Origin: 43-108 sp001915545
Lineage (GTDB): Bacteria; Bacteroidota; Bacteroidia; Bacteroidales; Bacteroidaceae
Direction of reading: 5' to 3'
Length of the DNA: 64,000 bases
NCBI GenBank assembly: GCA_902491215.1
Contig: CABUGV010000002.1
Location: 1 to 64,000 of the forward strand
Each line of letters begins with the position of its first letter. The stretch's first letter is position 1. The position numbers and the translations under genes were made by a program. Shown piece by piece: positions 6,893 to 15,275 of this stretch. Under the pieces are notes generated by a model. The model worked only from the letters and a program-made list of their open reading frames with translations, did no database searches and was not told the origin of the DNA.

Positions 6893-8254
6893 TTATCTGG
6901 CTTCCTGTATGATTGTCTTCATACCTTTGATTTTCTGTCCGGCCACAGACGAAAGGAGGGCTCTGAGCCTGCGTCTCTTCACTGCCACATAAGCATAGTG
7001 GTCGCGCACATCAATACGTCCGACTTCATCGGCATTCAAACCTCCTATCTTACAGAAGAAGCCGAGGATATCAACCTTGGAAAGCTTGTCTTTCTTTCCT
7101 TTGCCTATATATACTGTAGTCCACTCGGAAGGCTGTATTTCAGGAAGATTCTTTGGTATGAAAAACTCTTTAGGCTCTACGGTCAAGTATTCAGGAACTG
7201 ATTCTTCCTCGTTGAGGATTATGTAAGAATTGCCTTCGGCCTCCCAACGTGCAGTACGTCCGTTGCGATGAACAAAAGCATCTTCATTGAGCGGGATGTG
7301 ATAATGCACAATATTGTCTACATCGGGTATGTCCAGACCACGGGCACCAAGGTCGGTGGAAACAAGTACATTCGATGTTCCGTTGCAGAAACGATACAAT
7401 GATTTCTCGCGCAAATCCTGTTCCATGCCTCCGTGAAACATTTCGCAATGTACACCGTTTGAACGCAGGAAACCGTATACACGTTCTACGGCATCTCTGT
7501 AATTGAGAAAAACAATGGTTGACTGCGTTCCGAAAACCTTTATCAGGCACAACAAAGTTTCGAGTTTGTCTTTTATCGGAGAATTGACCACATGCATGGA
7601 TATTCTCTCGGACAGAGAACGTCCATCTGATGTCTGACCGTCAGACGACAGATAATCAAGCCTGACAGCTCCTTTGCCTGAAGAGGAACTATCGAAATGT
7701 ACAAAATCAGGAATACGTGGTGTATCTGTTGCACTGAGCAGAAAACGACGTTTTAGAAGAGGCAGCTGTTCGATTACCTCTTTCATCTCGTCTTGAAATC
7801 CGAGCTCAAGACATTTGTCGAATTCATCAATTACAAGAGTACGGATGGCATCAACCTCAATGTTGCGCTTCTGCAGATGGTCGTTCATACGTCCTGGAGT
7901 AGCAATAACAATATGAGGCTTCACACCCATGATGGTGCGATGCTCGTCCATTGCAGGGCGACCTCCATAACAGCACACACTTCTCACTGGACTCTTCATT
8001 GTCTTCACCACCCCATCAATCTGCATTGCAAGTTCGCGCGACGGCACCAAGACCACAGCTTGTACACGGTCATAATCGCAATCGATATTGCACATGAGAG
8101 GCAACAGATAAGCCAAAGTCTTACCGCTTCCGGTAGCCGAAAGCAGAACAATATCGTTTCCTTTCGGATAAATGTCCATAACCTTGGCCTGCATCTCATT
8201 GAGCTCTGCAATGCCCAATTTTGAAAGGGCGGTATTTATATCAAATCTATTCAT
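6893..8254 (-). CDS. DEAD-box RNA helicase, DbpA-like
   Basis: 453 residues. All helicase motifs are present in order: ATGSGKT, PSRELAMQ, TPGR, DEFD (a DEAD variant), SAT, VFLNYRDA, STDLGARGLDIPDV and HRNGRTAR. The C-terminal ~75 residues resemble the DbpA RNA-binding domain, which targets 23S rRNA hairpin 92 in E. coli DbpA. A role in large-subunit assembly is therefore likely. The DEFD in place of DEAD is a small oddity shared with some Bacteroidota homologues. A complete promoter (8302-8272) precedes the gene. Confidence 0.85.
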   Translation of the reverse strand: MNRFDINTALSKLGIAELNEMQAKVMDIYPKGNDIVLLSATGSGKTLAYLLPLMCNIDCDYDRVQAVVLVPSRELAMQIDGVVKTMKSPVRSVCCYGGRPAMDEHRTIMGVKPHIVIATPGRMNDHLQKRNIEVDAIRTLVIDEFDKCLELGFQDEMKEVIEQLPLLKRRFLLSATDTPRIPDFVHFDSSSSGKGAVRLDYLSSDGQTSDGRSLSERISMHVVNSPIKDKLETLLCLIKVFGTQSTIVFLNYRDAVERVYGFLRSNGVHCEMFHGGMEQDLREKSLYRFCNGTSNVLVSTDLGARGLDIPDVDNIVHYHIPLNEDAFVHRNGRTARWEAEGNSYIILNEEESVPEYLTVEPKEFFIPKNLPEIQPSEWTTVYIGKGKKDKLSKVDILGFFCKIGGLNADEVGRIDVRDHYAYVAVKRRRLRALLSSVAGQKIKGMKTIIQEAR

Positions 8255-8271
8255 ATTCGCAATTGTTTAGA

Positions 8272-8302
8272 CAAAAATAGGCAAAAACGCTTTTACCCCA
8301 AA
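8272..8302 (-). promoter_or_regulatory. Promoter of the DbpA-like helicase
   Basis: Minus strand TTTG (8302-8299), 19 bp, TATTTTTG (8279-8272); ATG follows 18 bp after the -7 box, implying a very short leader. Confidence 0.7.
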
Positions 8303-8364
8303 GGAGCACCAGTACAAAAGAATCAAGCAAGGGGAGAAAATGAGCATCTAAGCCTTAAAACAAT

Positions 8365-8406
8365 AAAAAACGGATTGCAAAGCCTTCAAACAAACTTCAC
8401 AATCCG
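8365..8406 (-). terminator. Terminator of the lysozyme-fold protein gene
   Basis: CGGATTG (8371-8377) pairs with CAATCCG (8400-8406); minus-strand U6 tail at 8365-8370. The plus side also continues into a T-run. Confidence 0.65.
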
Positions 8407-8457
8407 CAGTTCTTTTTTATAGAAAATACCTATTGAGTCACATGATATATTTCTGCA

Positions 8458-8889
8458 TCAGACATCAGCCTTGGCCATCTCTGTATACTTGGCCATAACC
8501 TTACGGTAATAAGCTTCAGTTGCTGCCTTGCGCTTCATGCAATTGATATCTCCGGAGTTCCAAAGGCGTATGGCCTTTTCCATATTTCCTTCTGGGTTGA
8601 AATGTTCCTGGTAATCAATAAACATGTCTATGCTCTTCTGCTTGTCATATCTATCCTTGTAAGTATACTTCTTATATCCTGCAATTTTGTTGCACTGGTT
8701 TACAAGAACAGTAGATATCTGCAAATATCCAACATAACGTCCGCACCTTGATACGATGTTTGCACGGCCTCTACTTTCAACCTGAGAAATGGCATCGATA
8801 ACTGCCCCCCATTTCTTCTCCAAATGTATCGGTGCTGCAGAAACATTTAAGCTGATCAGCAAAAATAAAAATCCTATCAGTTTTCTCAT
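8458..8889 (-). CDS. Secreted lysozyme/lytic-transglycosylase-fold protein
   Basis: 143 residues with a signal peptide (LIGFLFLLISLNVSA, cleavage near residue 18). The mature part has AISQVESRGRANIVSRCGRY, where the Glu of QVESRG is in the position of the catalytic Glu of SLT-type folds, followed by GYLQIS and a C-terminal helical part with KAIRLWNSG. This pattern fits a small periplasmic or secreted muramidase-like protein. Similar proteins occur in Bacteroidales chromosomes and mobile elements. Two cysteines in the mature region (CGRY and VNQCNK) could pair. Catalytic activity is inferred only. Monocistronic: own promoter at 9005-8975 and own terminator. Confidence 0.6.
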   Translation of the reverse strand: MRKLIGFLFLLISLNVSAAPIHLEKKWGAVIDAISQVESRGRANIVSRCGRYVGYLQISTVLVNQCNKIAGYKKYTYKDRYDKQKSIDMFIDYQEHFNPEGNMEKAIRLWNSGDINCMKRKAATEAYYRKVMAKYTEMAKADV

Positions 8890-8974
8890 GAATCTGGTTT
8901 TAGTGAATAAATCCGGTATCTTAAATAGTAAGATCCGCTTACTTATCTCTAGCCAATCTTTCTGATTGACGCTG

Positions 8975-9005
8975 CAAAGTTAATAAAAAAATCGGGGGTA
9001 GACAA
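8975..9005 (-). promoter_or_regulatory. Promoter of the lysozyme-fold protein gene
   Basis: Minus strand TTG (9005-9003), 20 bp spacer, TAACTTTG (8982-8975). Leader of roughly 80 nt to the ATG at 8889. Confidence 0.72.
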
Positions 9006-9167
9006 GCATTCAAATCAGAGGATCAAAGAGTTACGTATTTTTAATATTTGTTTTAACGTTGTCCGATATAGCTAAAAGCCCCAAAAACAAAGGGATTGCG
9101 GAAGAAATGAAAGAGATAATCGAAGTTTCGTTTTAACAATGTTAAAAGTGTAATTTTAACATATAAA

Positions 9168-9208
9168 AATGGCTGTAGAACATATTTTTTGCTTGTTCCA
9201 CAGCCATT
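9168..9208. terminator. Bidirectional terminator after lepA
   Basis: 15-nt arms (9168-9182, 9194-9208) with one G-T position; T-runs on both sides. It lies 130 bp beyond the lepA stop. Confidence 0.7.
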
Positions 9209-9337
9209 TTTGTAAATTATATACCTCTAAAATATTCTGATTTCACCGTCTTTCAGCAAGTGGTCCTAAGCCAAACAAGCTGTTTTCAAAAGCAAGAATA
9301 TTCGACGAGAAATGCACGTCACAAGAACGTTCAGTTT

Positions 9338-11125
9338 TTATTTATCATCCAACTTGAGCACGGCAAGGAAGGCTTTCTGCGGAACCTGTACATTTCCGAC
9401 CTGCTTCATACGCTTCTTACCTTCCTTCTGCTTCTCGAGGAGCTTTCTCTTTCGGCTGACGTCTCCACCGTAACACTTTGCAGTAACATCCTTTCTGACC
9501 TGCTTTACAGTCTCGCGTGCAATAATCTTACCGCCGATAGCAGCCTGGATGGCAATATCAAACTGCTGACGAGGGAGCAATTCTTTCAATCTCTCGCACA
9601 TTTTACGGCCTAAGACAACTGCATTATCAACGTGTATCAATGTAGAAAGTGCATCCACACTTTCACCGTTGAGAAGGATGTCAAGCTTGACAAGTTTTGA
9701 AGGACGGAAACCATTTGGATGATAATCAAACGATGCATATCCACGGCTTATACTCTTGAGCTTATCATAGAAATCTATGACAATTTCTCCCAAAGGCATA
9801 TTGAACTGCATTTCGACACGATTGCCGGAAATGAAATCCTGCTTTATAAGTTCTCCACGCTTGCCCAGACAAAGTGTCATAATAGGACCAATATAATTGG
9901 AAGTAGTAATTATCGTCGCAAGGATATAAGGCTCTTCAACATGGTCTATAAGCGTAGGATCAGGCATTCCCGAAGGATTGTGCACTTCCTGTGCATTGCC
10001 ACGCTTGTCATATATCATATATGAAACGTTAGGCACAGTAGTTATCACATCCATATTGAATTCTCTGTCGAGACGTTCCTGTACGATTTCCATGTGAAGC
10101 AGACCAAGGAATCCGCATCTGAAGCCAAATCCAAGAGCCACAGAACTTTCATGCTGGAATGTCAGAGAAGCATCATTCAACTGCAGTTTCTCCAAAGAAG
10201 CTCTAAGATTTTCATAATCTTCCGGTGCAATAGGATAAACACCGGCAAAGACCATAGGCTTAACCTCCTCGAAACCTGATATGGCCTTTTCGCACGGTCT
10301 GGCAACAGTTGTTATCGTATCACCTACTTTTACTTCTGTAGCAGTCTTTATACCGCTGACAATATATCCAACATCACCCGTACGAAGTTCCTTGCGAGCA
10401 ATCATATCCATCTTAAGCACACCGATTTCTTCGGCCTGGTACTCTTTGCCTGTACTTATGAAACGAACCTTCTCGCCTGGACGCATGCAACCGTTTACAA
10501 TCTTGAAGTATGCGATAATACCTCTATAGCTGTTGAACACAGAATCAAAAATCAACGCCTGCAATGGAGCATTCTCATCACCTACAGGATGCGGAATTCT
10601 CTCTACCACAGCTTTCAGAATTTCATCAACTCCCATACCTGTACGTCCGGAAGCTCTGATTATGTCTTCACGCTTGCATCCTATGAGGTCAACAATTTCA
10701 TCCTCAACCTCCTCCGGCATAGCGTTGGCCATATCACACTTGTTGATTACAGGTATTATCTCGAGATTATGATCTATGGCCATATAGAGGTTTGAAATGG
10801 TTTGTGCCTGCACACCCTGAGTTGCGTCCACAACAAGCAGTGCACCTTCACAAGCGGCTATAGAACGCGAAACCTCGTACGAAAAATCCACGTGTCCCGG
10901 TGTATCAATGAGGTTCAGAATATACTTTTCACCTTCATACATATATTCCATCTGGATGGCGTGGCTCTTGATAGTTATTCCACGTTCGCGTTCCAGATCC
11001 ATATCATCGAGCATCTGACCTTCCGTAATCTTTATGGTGTCAGTACGTTCAAGAAGCCTGTCGGCCAAAGTTGACTTACCATGGTCGATGTGGGCAATAA
11101 TACAAAAATTTCTTATATGGTCCAT
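9338..11125 (-). CDS. lepA: Elongation factor 4 (LepA), ribosome back-translocase
   Basis: 595 residues, full length. GTPase motifs are AHIDHGKSTL (G1), RERGITI (switch I), DTPGHVDF (G3) and NKCD (G4). The EF-G-like domains follow and the LepA-specific C-terminal domain ends the protein (SRKRKLLEKQKEGKKRMKQV). LepA binds ribosomes, acts during initiation and biogenesis and can reverse translocation under ionic stress. ATG start. It is 94 bp upstream of the GH16 start on the same strand, but the latter reads with its own promoter. Confidence 0.97.
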   Translation of the reverse strand: MDHIRNFCIIAHIDHGKSTLADRLLERTDTIKITEGQMLDDMDLERERGITIKSHAIQMEYMYEGEKYILNLIDTPGHVDFSYEVSRSIAACEGALLVVDATQGVQAQTISNLYMAIDHNLEIIPVINKCDMANAMPEEVEDEIVDLIGCKREDIIRASGRTGMGVDEILKAVVERIPHPVGDENAPLQALIFDSVFNSYRGIIAYFKIVNGCMRPGEKVRFISTGKEYQAEEIGVLKMDMIARKELRTGDVGYIVSGIKTATEVKVGDTITTVARPCEKAISGFEEVKPMVFAGVYPIAPEDYENLRASLEKLQLNDASLTFQHESSVALGFGFRCGFLGLLHMEIVQERLDREFNMDVITTVPNVSYMIYDKRGNAQEVHNPSGMPDPTLIDHVEEPYILATIITTSNYIGPIMTLCLGKRGELIKQDFISGNRVEMQFNMPLGEIVIDFYDKLKSISRGYASFDYHPNGFRPSKLVKLDILLNGESVDALSTLIHVDNAVVLGRKMCERLKELLPRQQFDIAIQAAIGGKIIARETVKQVRKDVTAKCYGGDVSRKRKLLEKQKEGKKRMKQVGNVQVPQKAFLAVLKLDDK

Positions 11126-11219
11126 TCTTTCGTTTTGTAATATATAATCAATTAAGCTCGGCGCGTCATACCGACAATCGCCAAGCTCAAAATCAAAAAT
11201 TCATCGGCGCACCGTCGAA

Positions 11220-12077
11220 TCATTTCTGGTAAACCCTTACATAATCTATTTCATATCTCAGCGGGAACGAATCTGCCACCGGTTCACCTCCGTTTATACC
11301 TCCTATTGCAAGGTTGAGGAGAATATATTGAGGCTTTCTGAAAGGATTTTCCCCATTGCCTATCTTTCCGTTGTTAGTTGTAGAAAGATCTATTTCGTTC
11401 AACAGTTCATCGTCCAAATATATCCTTATGTAATCCTTATCCCAATCCATTCTCCAAATATGGAATTTTTCATACCAATAAGGATCTTTTTCCTGAAAAT
11501 GGCTGTACGGTATTCTCTTAGAGTTCCATACTGCATTATAGTGCATATCGTTTCCCCATGCAGCATTTGCCAAAATATGAGGAGCACCATTAATATGGTA
11601 ATACTCCATTATATCAATTTCGCCGCACGAAGGCCACTCTATACCGCTTCCAAGCGTCCATATTGCAGGCCACGAACCGATTACAGCCGGAATCCTGGCT
11701 CTTACTTCCATACGACCGTAAAGGAAGGAATACTTGCCGCTTGTATTTATACTTGCAGAAGAATATTTAGCATAAGGTCTGTTTTCACGCCAGTTGCGGC
11801 TCTCTGTCGACTTGAAATTCGGATTTGGAATCGAGTCCAATCTTCCTTCCAAGAACAGAATTCCATCTTTGCAATAAGCATTCTGACTCTGATACCATTG
11901 ATACTCTTCATTTCTGACAAAACCATTTTCGAAATTCCACTTGTCGGAATCTGGAGCACCAACACCATTAAACTCATCATGCCATACCAGTTTCCAGTCC
12001 TGCTGTGCCTGGCTGTCCTGTGCGTTTGAAGTCATGACAGACATAAACAACAAACCCATTGCAAAAATCTTCTTCAT
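11220..12077 (-). CDS. Secreted GH16 beta-glucanase (laminarinase-like)
   Basis: 285 residues with a signal peptide (MKKIFAMGLLFMSVMTSNAQ). The remainder is a GH16 jelly-roll. The catalytic signature GEIDIMEYYH places nucleophile Glu153, Asp155 and acid/base Glu158. Supporting motifs are LVWHDEFNG near the N-terminus, GRMEVRARIP, WPAIWTLG and the terminal IDYVRVYQK. Family members cut internal beta-1,3 or beta-1,3/1,4 bonds of glucans, or related galactans. There are no SusC/SusD genes nearby, so it is a lone enzyme. A TATATTTG -7 box is at 12151-12144. Confidence 0.9.
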   Translation of the reverse strand: MKKIFAMGLLFMSVMTSNAQDSQAQQDWKLVWHDEFNGVGAPDSDKWNFENGFVRNEEYQWYQSQNAYCKDGILFLEGRLDSIPNPNFKSTESRNWRENRPYAKYSSASINTSGKYSFLYGRMEVRARIPAVIGSWPAIWTLGSGIEWPSCGEIDIMEYYHINGAPHILANAAWGNDMHYNAVWNSKRIPYSHFQEKDPYWYEKFHIWRMDWDKDYIRIYLDDELLNEIDLSTTNNGKIGNGENPFRKPQYILLNLAIGGINGGEPVADSFPLRYEIDYVRVYQK

Positions 12078-12143
12078 CGCGTTTTACATGTTAATTTGAT
12101 GATTATATTTTAATATCAGTATCACTATTTGCTTTAAGCTTTG

Positions 12144-12151
12144 CAAATATA
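12144..12151 (-). promoter_or_regulatory. -7 box (TATATTTG) of the GH16 gene
   Basis: Exact TAnnTTTG match on the minus strand, 66 bp before the ATG. The upstream TTG is 22 bp away, slightly long. Confidence 0.5.
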
Positions 12152-12271
12152 GCACAAACTAATCATAAAATTACAATCGTCAATTAACAAAATTCCTTAA
12201 AACTATAAGGATGACGCTCATGTTCAGACAGCAACCACTATGCTTCCCAGCCCAGCATTTGTGTCAGGAGC

Positions 12272-12310
12272 AAAAAAAGAGGATGCAACCCCACAATAAG
12301 GTCCATCCTC
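12272..12310 (-). terminator. Terminator of the winged-helix gene
   Basis: GAGGATG (12279-12285) pairs with CATCCTC (12304-12310); minus-strand U7 tail at 12272-12278. Confidence 0.7.
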
Positions 12311-12336
12311 CTAGAAGTCTTTAGTCAATAGAATCT

Positions 12337-12546
12337 TTATTTAAGCGAATAAATGTAAGGATCCTTCTCGTCACCAGTTTCAGTAATTACAAGCTTATTC
12401 TCTCTGAGAAGCCATCCCAAACCCAGGTTAAAATCTTTTTCTGTCAACTTTGTTACTTTCTTGATCTGCTTGAAAGTCATTCCTTCACTCTCTGCAAGGG
12501 CATTCCAAATTGTCCCAGCGATGTTACCAGCTTTTTCCTGCAACAT
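12337..12546 (-). CDS. Small winged-helix protein
   Basis: 69 residues from the ATG at 12546. The frame extends two codons further to a TTG, but the ATG lies better after the promoter. The sequence AGNIAGTIWNALAESEGMTF, then IKKVTKLTEKDFNLGLGWLL, matches the DUF2582-type winged helix common in Bacteroidales. It probably binds DNA or another protein; no target is known. Monocistronic, with a complete promoter and its own terminator. Confidence 0.82.
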   Translation of the reverse strand: MLQEKAGNIAGTIWNALAESEGMTFKQIKKVTKLTEKDFNLGLGWLLRENKLVITETGDEKDPYIYSLK

Positions 12547-12611
12547 AAACAATCATTAAATTAATATTCTCGGTAATAATATATCACTTTTATCGTGATT
12601 TTATTTCAATG

Positions 12612-12643
12612 CAAAATTACATTTTTCTCGGTTATCGACCAAA
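12612..12643 (-). promoter_or_regulatory. Promoter of the winged-helix gene
   Basis: Minus strand TTTG (12643-12640), 20 bp, TAATTTTG (12619-12612). Leader about 58 nt. Confidence 0.75.
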
Positions 12644-12738
12644 TTTATCAAGCAAAAAGCGTTATAATACACCAAATTAAATACATTTTATAAAGCAATG
12701 AAGGTCAAATTCACAAAAAATGTTTCAATTGACGAACA

Positions 12739-13218
12739 TCATTCGCAGACGCTCTTGTCCGATAAATAATCACACCATATAGAAGCGGCGGTTTCAATCA
12801 TTCTCAGGCACGGGCGCTTTTTGTAATATTCAGCATTTCGCTCCGACGCATGCGGGTCTGGTTTGGACTCCTTACGCAGTCCCAACAATTCGCGGCAAAT
12901 TATAGACCCGTTCATTTCTTTAAATTTACCGGCCAGCTCCTGCACCAAAGCATAATTCTCGCTTTTCTGTGCATTATCACCTGGCCTGACCTGCCCCTTT
13001 TCCATTCCTGCAAGCATTGACATACCGCACACAGCTCCGCACGTGCCGCGCATACGTCCGATTCCCGCACCGAACGAAGCCGAAACCTTAAGGGCCAGTT
13101 CTTCAGGAATTCCATACATATCGGCAAAGGCACAAAATACAGACTGTGAACAATTATAACCATTCATAAACAGTTCCCTAGCCCTGGATATCCGCTCCAT
13201 CTTCATTTTATCGTCCAT
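12739..13218 (-). CDS. C_GCAxxG_C_C family protein
   Basis: 159 residues. The family pattern is visible: NCSQSVFCAF, then RGTCGAVCGMSMLAG, then IICRELLGL and KKRPCLRMIE. The family is annotated as putative redox-active, with conserved cysteines that may bind a metal or form disulfides; its reaction is unknown. It begins a group of three small minus-strand genes with Cys-rich or lipoprotein products (12739-14046), with gaps of 31 bp and 116 bp. ATG start; later Met codons at residues 5 and 7 are alternatives. Confidence 0.8.
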   Translation of the reverse strand: MDDKMKMERISRARELFMNGYNCSQSVFCAFADMYGIPEELALKVSASFGAGIGRMRGTCGAVCGMSMLAGMEKGQVRPGDNAQKSENYALVQELAGKFKEMNGSIICRELLGLRKESKPDPHASERNAEYYKKRPCLRMIETAASIWCDYLSDKSVCE

Positions 13219-13249
13219 ACCGTCTTCATTTTATTGTCCGTACAGCCAA

Positions 13250-13681
13250 TCACAATCCGTGGCGCATGCGGTAATCATCCTTTGTAAAATTTATCTTGTA
13301 CAGTTCCTTACCAGTCTTGGACGACATATATCTGTATGAAATTGTCACACCGCTAGACTTAAGTTCCTTCAAATCTACAGCACTCTTCACACCGCTGAGC
13401 ATTTTCGGTTTGATTTCTTCCATCAACTTGCTGAAAATATTTTCGTCATCAAACGGCCCTGAAACAGTATAGCAATACTGCATAACATTTTCAGGCCCTT
13501 TATGAAAGACCATACTGTCAAGAACTATACCGTTGTCAAAGCTCTGCGGACATTTTTTCTCTGTAAATTCTTTCGCTTCACGTTCAAACCTGTCCATTCT
13601 GTTTTCCTGGCATGAAGCTGCCAAGAATAGCGCCGAAGCCAAAACACAAATGCTTCTAAATTTCAAAAAATGCTTGAACAT
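13250..13681 (-). CDS. Hypothetical lipoprotein
   Basis: 143 residues from the ATG at 13681. The frame is open 17 codons further but the extra segment breaks the signal peptide. The N-terminus ICVLASALFLAASC ends in a lipobox with the modified cysteine followed by QENRMDRFE. No family was recognised. The mature part is about 120 residues, mixed charge, without repeats or membrane segments. It lies between a redox-like protein gene and a TSCPD-domain gene on the same strand. Confidence 0.7.
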   Translation of the reverse strand: MFKHFLKFRSICVLASALFLAASCQENRMDRFEREAKEFTEKKCPQSFDNGIVLDSMVFHKGPENVMQYCYTVSGPFDDENIFSKLMEEIKPKMLSGVKSAVDLKELKSSGVTISYRYMSSKTGKELYKINFTKDDYRMRHGL

Positions 13682-13797
13682 ATCAATAATAAAATTATTA
13701 CAGCCTACAAAACCGACAAAACAAAACGGCAACTTTATCAGTCACCTACGTTGCTTTAACGGCAAAACTCACGTTCCAATGTTCATCAAACGTCCGT

Positions 13798-14046
13798 TCA
13801 CGAACGCATCTCTTTCAAGGCCTTAGCCAGCTGATCAGGGCACGAAGTACTCTTGGCACCACATCTGATGCCTTCCAACCTGCGTATCACCTCATCCACA
13901 TGCATACCTTCGACAAGTCTTGCCACTCCCTGCGTATTTCCGCTGCATCCACCGCAAAAATCCACTTTTTGGAGAATGCCGTTGTCATCAACATCTATAT
14001 ATATGCATCTGCTGCACACACCTTGCGTAATATATTCCTTCTTCAT
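13798..14046 (-). CDS. TSCPD-domain protein
   Basis: 82 residues from the ATG at 14046; the longer open frame (to 14109) adds an unlikely Trp/Pro-rich leader. MKKEYITQGVCSRCIYIDVD, the CGGCSGN segment and the STSCPDQLAKAL end match stand-alone TSCPD proteins (TIGR03905-type). TSCPD domains also end some class II ribonucleotide reductases and bind zinc through conserved cysteines; the role of the free domain is unknown. Confidence 0.85.
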   Translation of the reverse strand: MKKEYITQGVCSRCIYIDVDDNGILQKVDFCGGCSGNTQGVARLVEGMHVDEVIRRLEGIRCGAKSTSCPDQLAKALKEMRS

Positions 14047-14076
14047 CTGATTTTGTCTATATACATTTGGACATAG

Positions 14077-14132
14077 AAAAGGCGGACGCACAACAGACCA
14101 TTGCCACAAGCAAAGTCTCCATGCACTCCGCC
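14077..14132 (-). terminator. Probable terminator of yebC
   Basis: GGCGGA (14081-14086) pairs with TCCGCC (14127-14132), partly extended by GCA/TGC; minus-strand U4 tail. Weaker than others in the window. Confidence 0.45.
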
Positions 14133-14141
14133 GATAAATTA

Positions 14142-14861
14142 TTATTTCATGTTTGTATATACAGTCTGAACATCGTCAAACTCCTCAAGACGTTCAACCA
14201 TCTTCTCGATAGTCTCGCGCTCTTCGTCAGAAACCTCCTTGAGGTCATTTGGAACATAAGTGAATTCTGCAGATGTAATCTCGAATCCATTATCTTCAAG
14301 ATACTTCTGAATCTGAGAGAAGCACTTAGGATCACCATATATAGTGATTGTACCTTCTTCCTCATCCTCATCATACTCGTCGTTTACTCCGTAATCGATC
14401 AAGTCAAGTATCATTTCGTCCATATCAAGTCCGTCTTTCTTCTTGAAAGAGAACTGTGCATAGTGGTCAAAGAGGTAAGCCAATGAACCCATTGTACCCA
14501 GAGTTCCGTTGAACTTGTTGAAGATACTTCTGACGTCAGCAACCGTACGTGTTGTATTGTCAGTAAGAGTATCAACAAAAACAGCTACACCGTGAGGTCC
14601 GTATCCTTCGTAAGTCATTGTCTTATATGCACTCTTGTCCTTACCCATCGCATTCTTTATGGCACGGTCAATATTGTCCTTAGGCATATTTTCGTGCTTG
14701 CAAGTTGCGATGATTGCACGCAGACGCGGATTGTTTTCCGGTTCTGGACCGCCTTCAGCTACAGCTATTGCAATTTGTTTGCCAAGTCTAGTAAATGTCT
14801 TTGCCATGTTGCCCCATCTCTTGAGCTTTCTGGCCTTACGGAATTCAAATGCTCTTCCCAT
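14142..14861 (-). CDS. YebC/PmpR/TACO1 family protein
   Basis: 239 residues. MGRAFEFRKARKLKRWGNMA and the following RLGKQIAIAVAEGGPEPENN are the family N-terminus. Acidic central and C-terminal parts (DEYDEDEEEGTITIYGD) complete the three-domain fold. Members have been described as transcription regulators and more recently as translation factors acting on ribosomes at difficult motifs. The gene lies downstream of a 53-aa membrane-protein gene and pheT on the same strand. Confidence 0.93.
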   Translation of the reverse strand: MGRAFEFRKARKLKRWGNMAKTFTRLGKQIAIAVAEGGPEPENNPRLRAIIATCKHENMPKDNIDRAIKNAMGKDKSAYKTMTYEGYGPHGVAVFVDTLTDNTTRTVADVRSIFNKFNGTLGTMGSLAYLFDHYAQFSFKKKDGLDMDEMILDLIDYGVNDEYDEDEEEGTITIYGDPKCFSQIQKYLEDNGFEITSAEFTYVPNDLKEVSDEERETIEKMVERLEEFDDVQTVYTNMK

Positions 14862-14917
14862 TGGTGTTTACTTTTTTATTTTATTGTTTTATCAAAATAC
14901 TTTTCATACGACCATAA

Positions 14918-15079
14918 TCACTCACCGGCCGACCTTTTCATAAGGCAGTAACATATAATAAGACATGCCGTAGGTATTAGAAGATATTCGTTGAAACCAC
15001 CGAATATAATCTGGCATATCCACAGCACCATGATTACAAAATACATGATTCTGTACAATCTGTATCGTTTGCCCTTCAT
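14918..15079 (-). CDS. 53-aa small membrane protein
   Basis: Open frame from ATG 15079 to TGA 14918, product MKGKRYRLYRIMYFVIMVLW and on to a C-terminus KRSAGE. A basic N-terminus is followed by two hydrophobic segments (about residues 11-26 and 33-47) split by FGGFNEY, giving a probable hairpin in the inner membrane. No family was recognised with confidence. It fills the otherwise empty space between pheT and yebC on the same strand. The coherent amphipathic layout and position argue that it is real. Confidence 0.65.
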   Translation of the reverse strand: MKGKRYRLYRIMYFVIMVLWICQIIFGGFNEYLLIPTACLIICYCLMKRSAGE

Positions 15080-15227
15080 CAGGTTGTCTCTTTTACGTCA
15101 AATCTGTCATGCCGGTACAGTCCATGCTCCTATTCCATACAGAATACTTTCAGGACTTGCGCCGTGGCCTTGATGGTCACTCTTTTCAAGAAATCCACAC
15201 ATGTGGACCTCCATTATTCCATAATCA

Positions 15228-15267
15228 ATGCGTTGCACTTCAAACCGCCGGGTTCGGTGCAACGCAT
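15228..15267 (-). other. Hairpin just after pheT
   Basis: ATGCGTTGCAC (15228-15238) pairs exactly with GTGCAACGCAT (15257-15267), with a nested AACC/GGTT pair in the loop. No U-run follows, so it may be a processing or stability element rather than a terminator in the pheT transcript. Confidence 0.5.
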
Positions 15268-15275
15268 CTATACAA

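Larger units (their letters stand above)
8890..9337. other. Gene-free stretch with promoter and terminator
   Basis: Holds the promoter of the gene at 8889 (8975-9005) and the terminator of lepA (9168-9208). Between them lies a repeated TTTTAAC motif (about 9131-9159) forming a weak TTTTAAC/GTTAAAA hairpin. No coding frame is seen. Confidence 0.6.

Noticed and set aside
8458..8889. Prophage endolysin
   Set aside because: It has a signal peptide and own promoter and terminator, and there are no phage genes around it.
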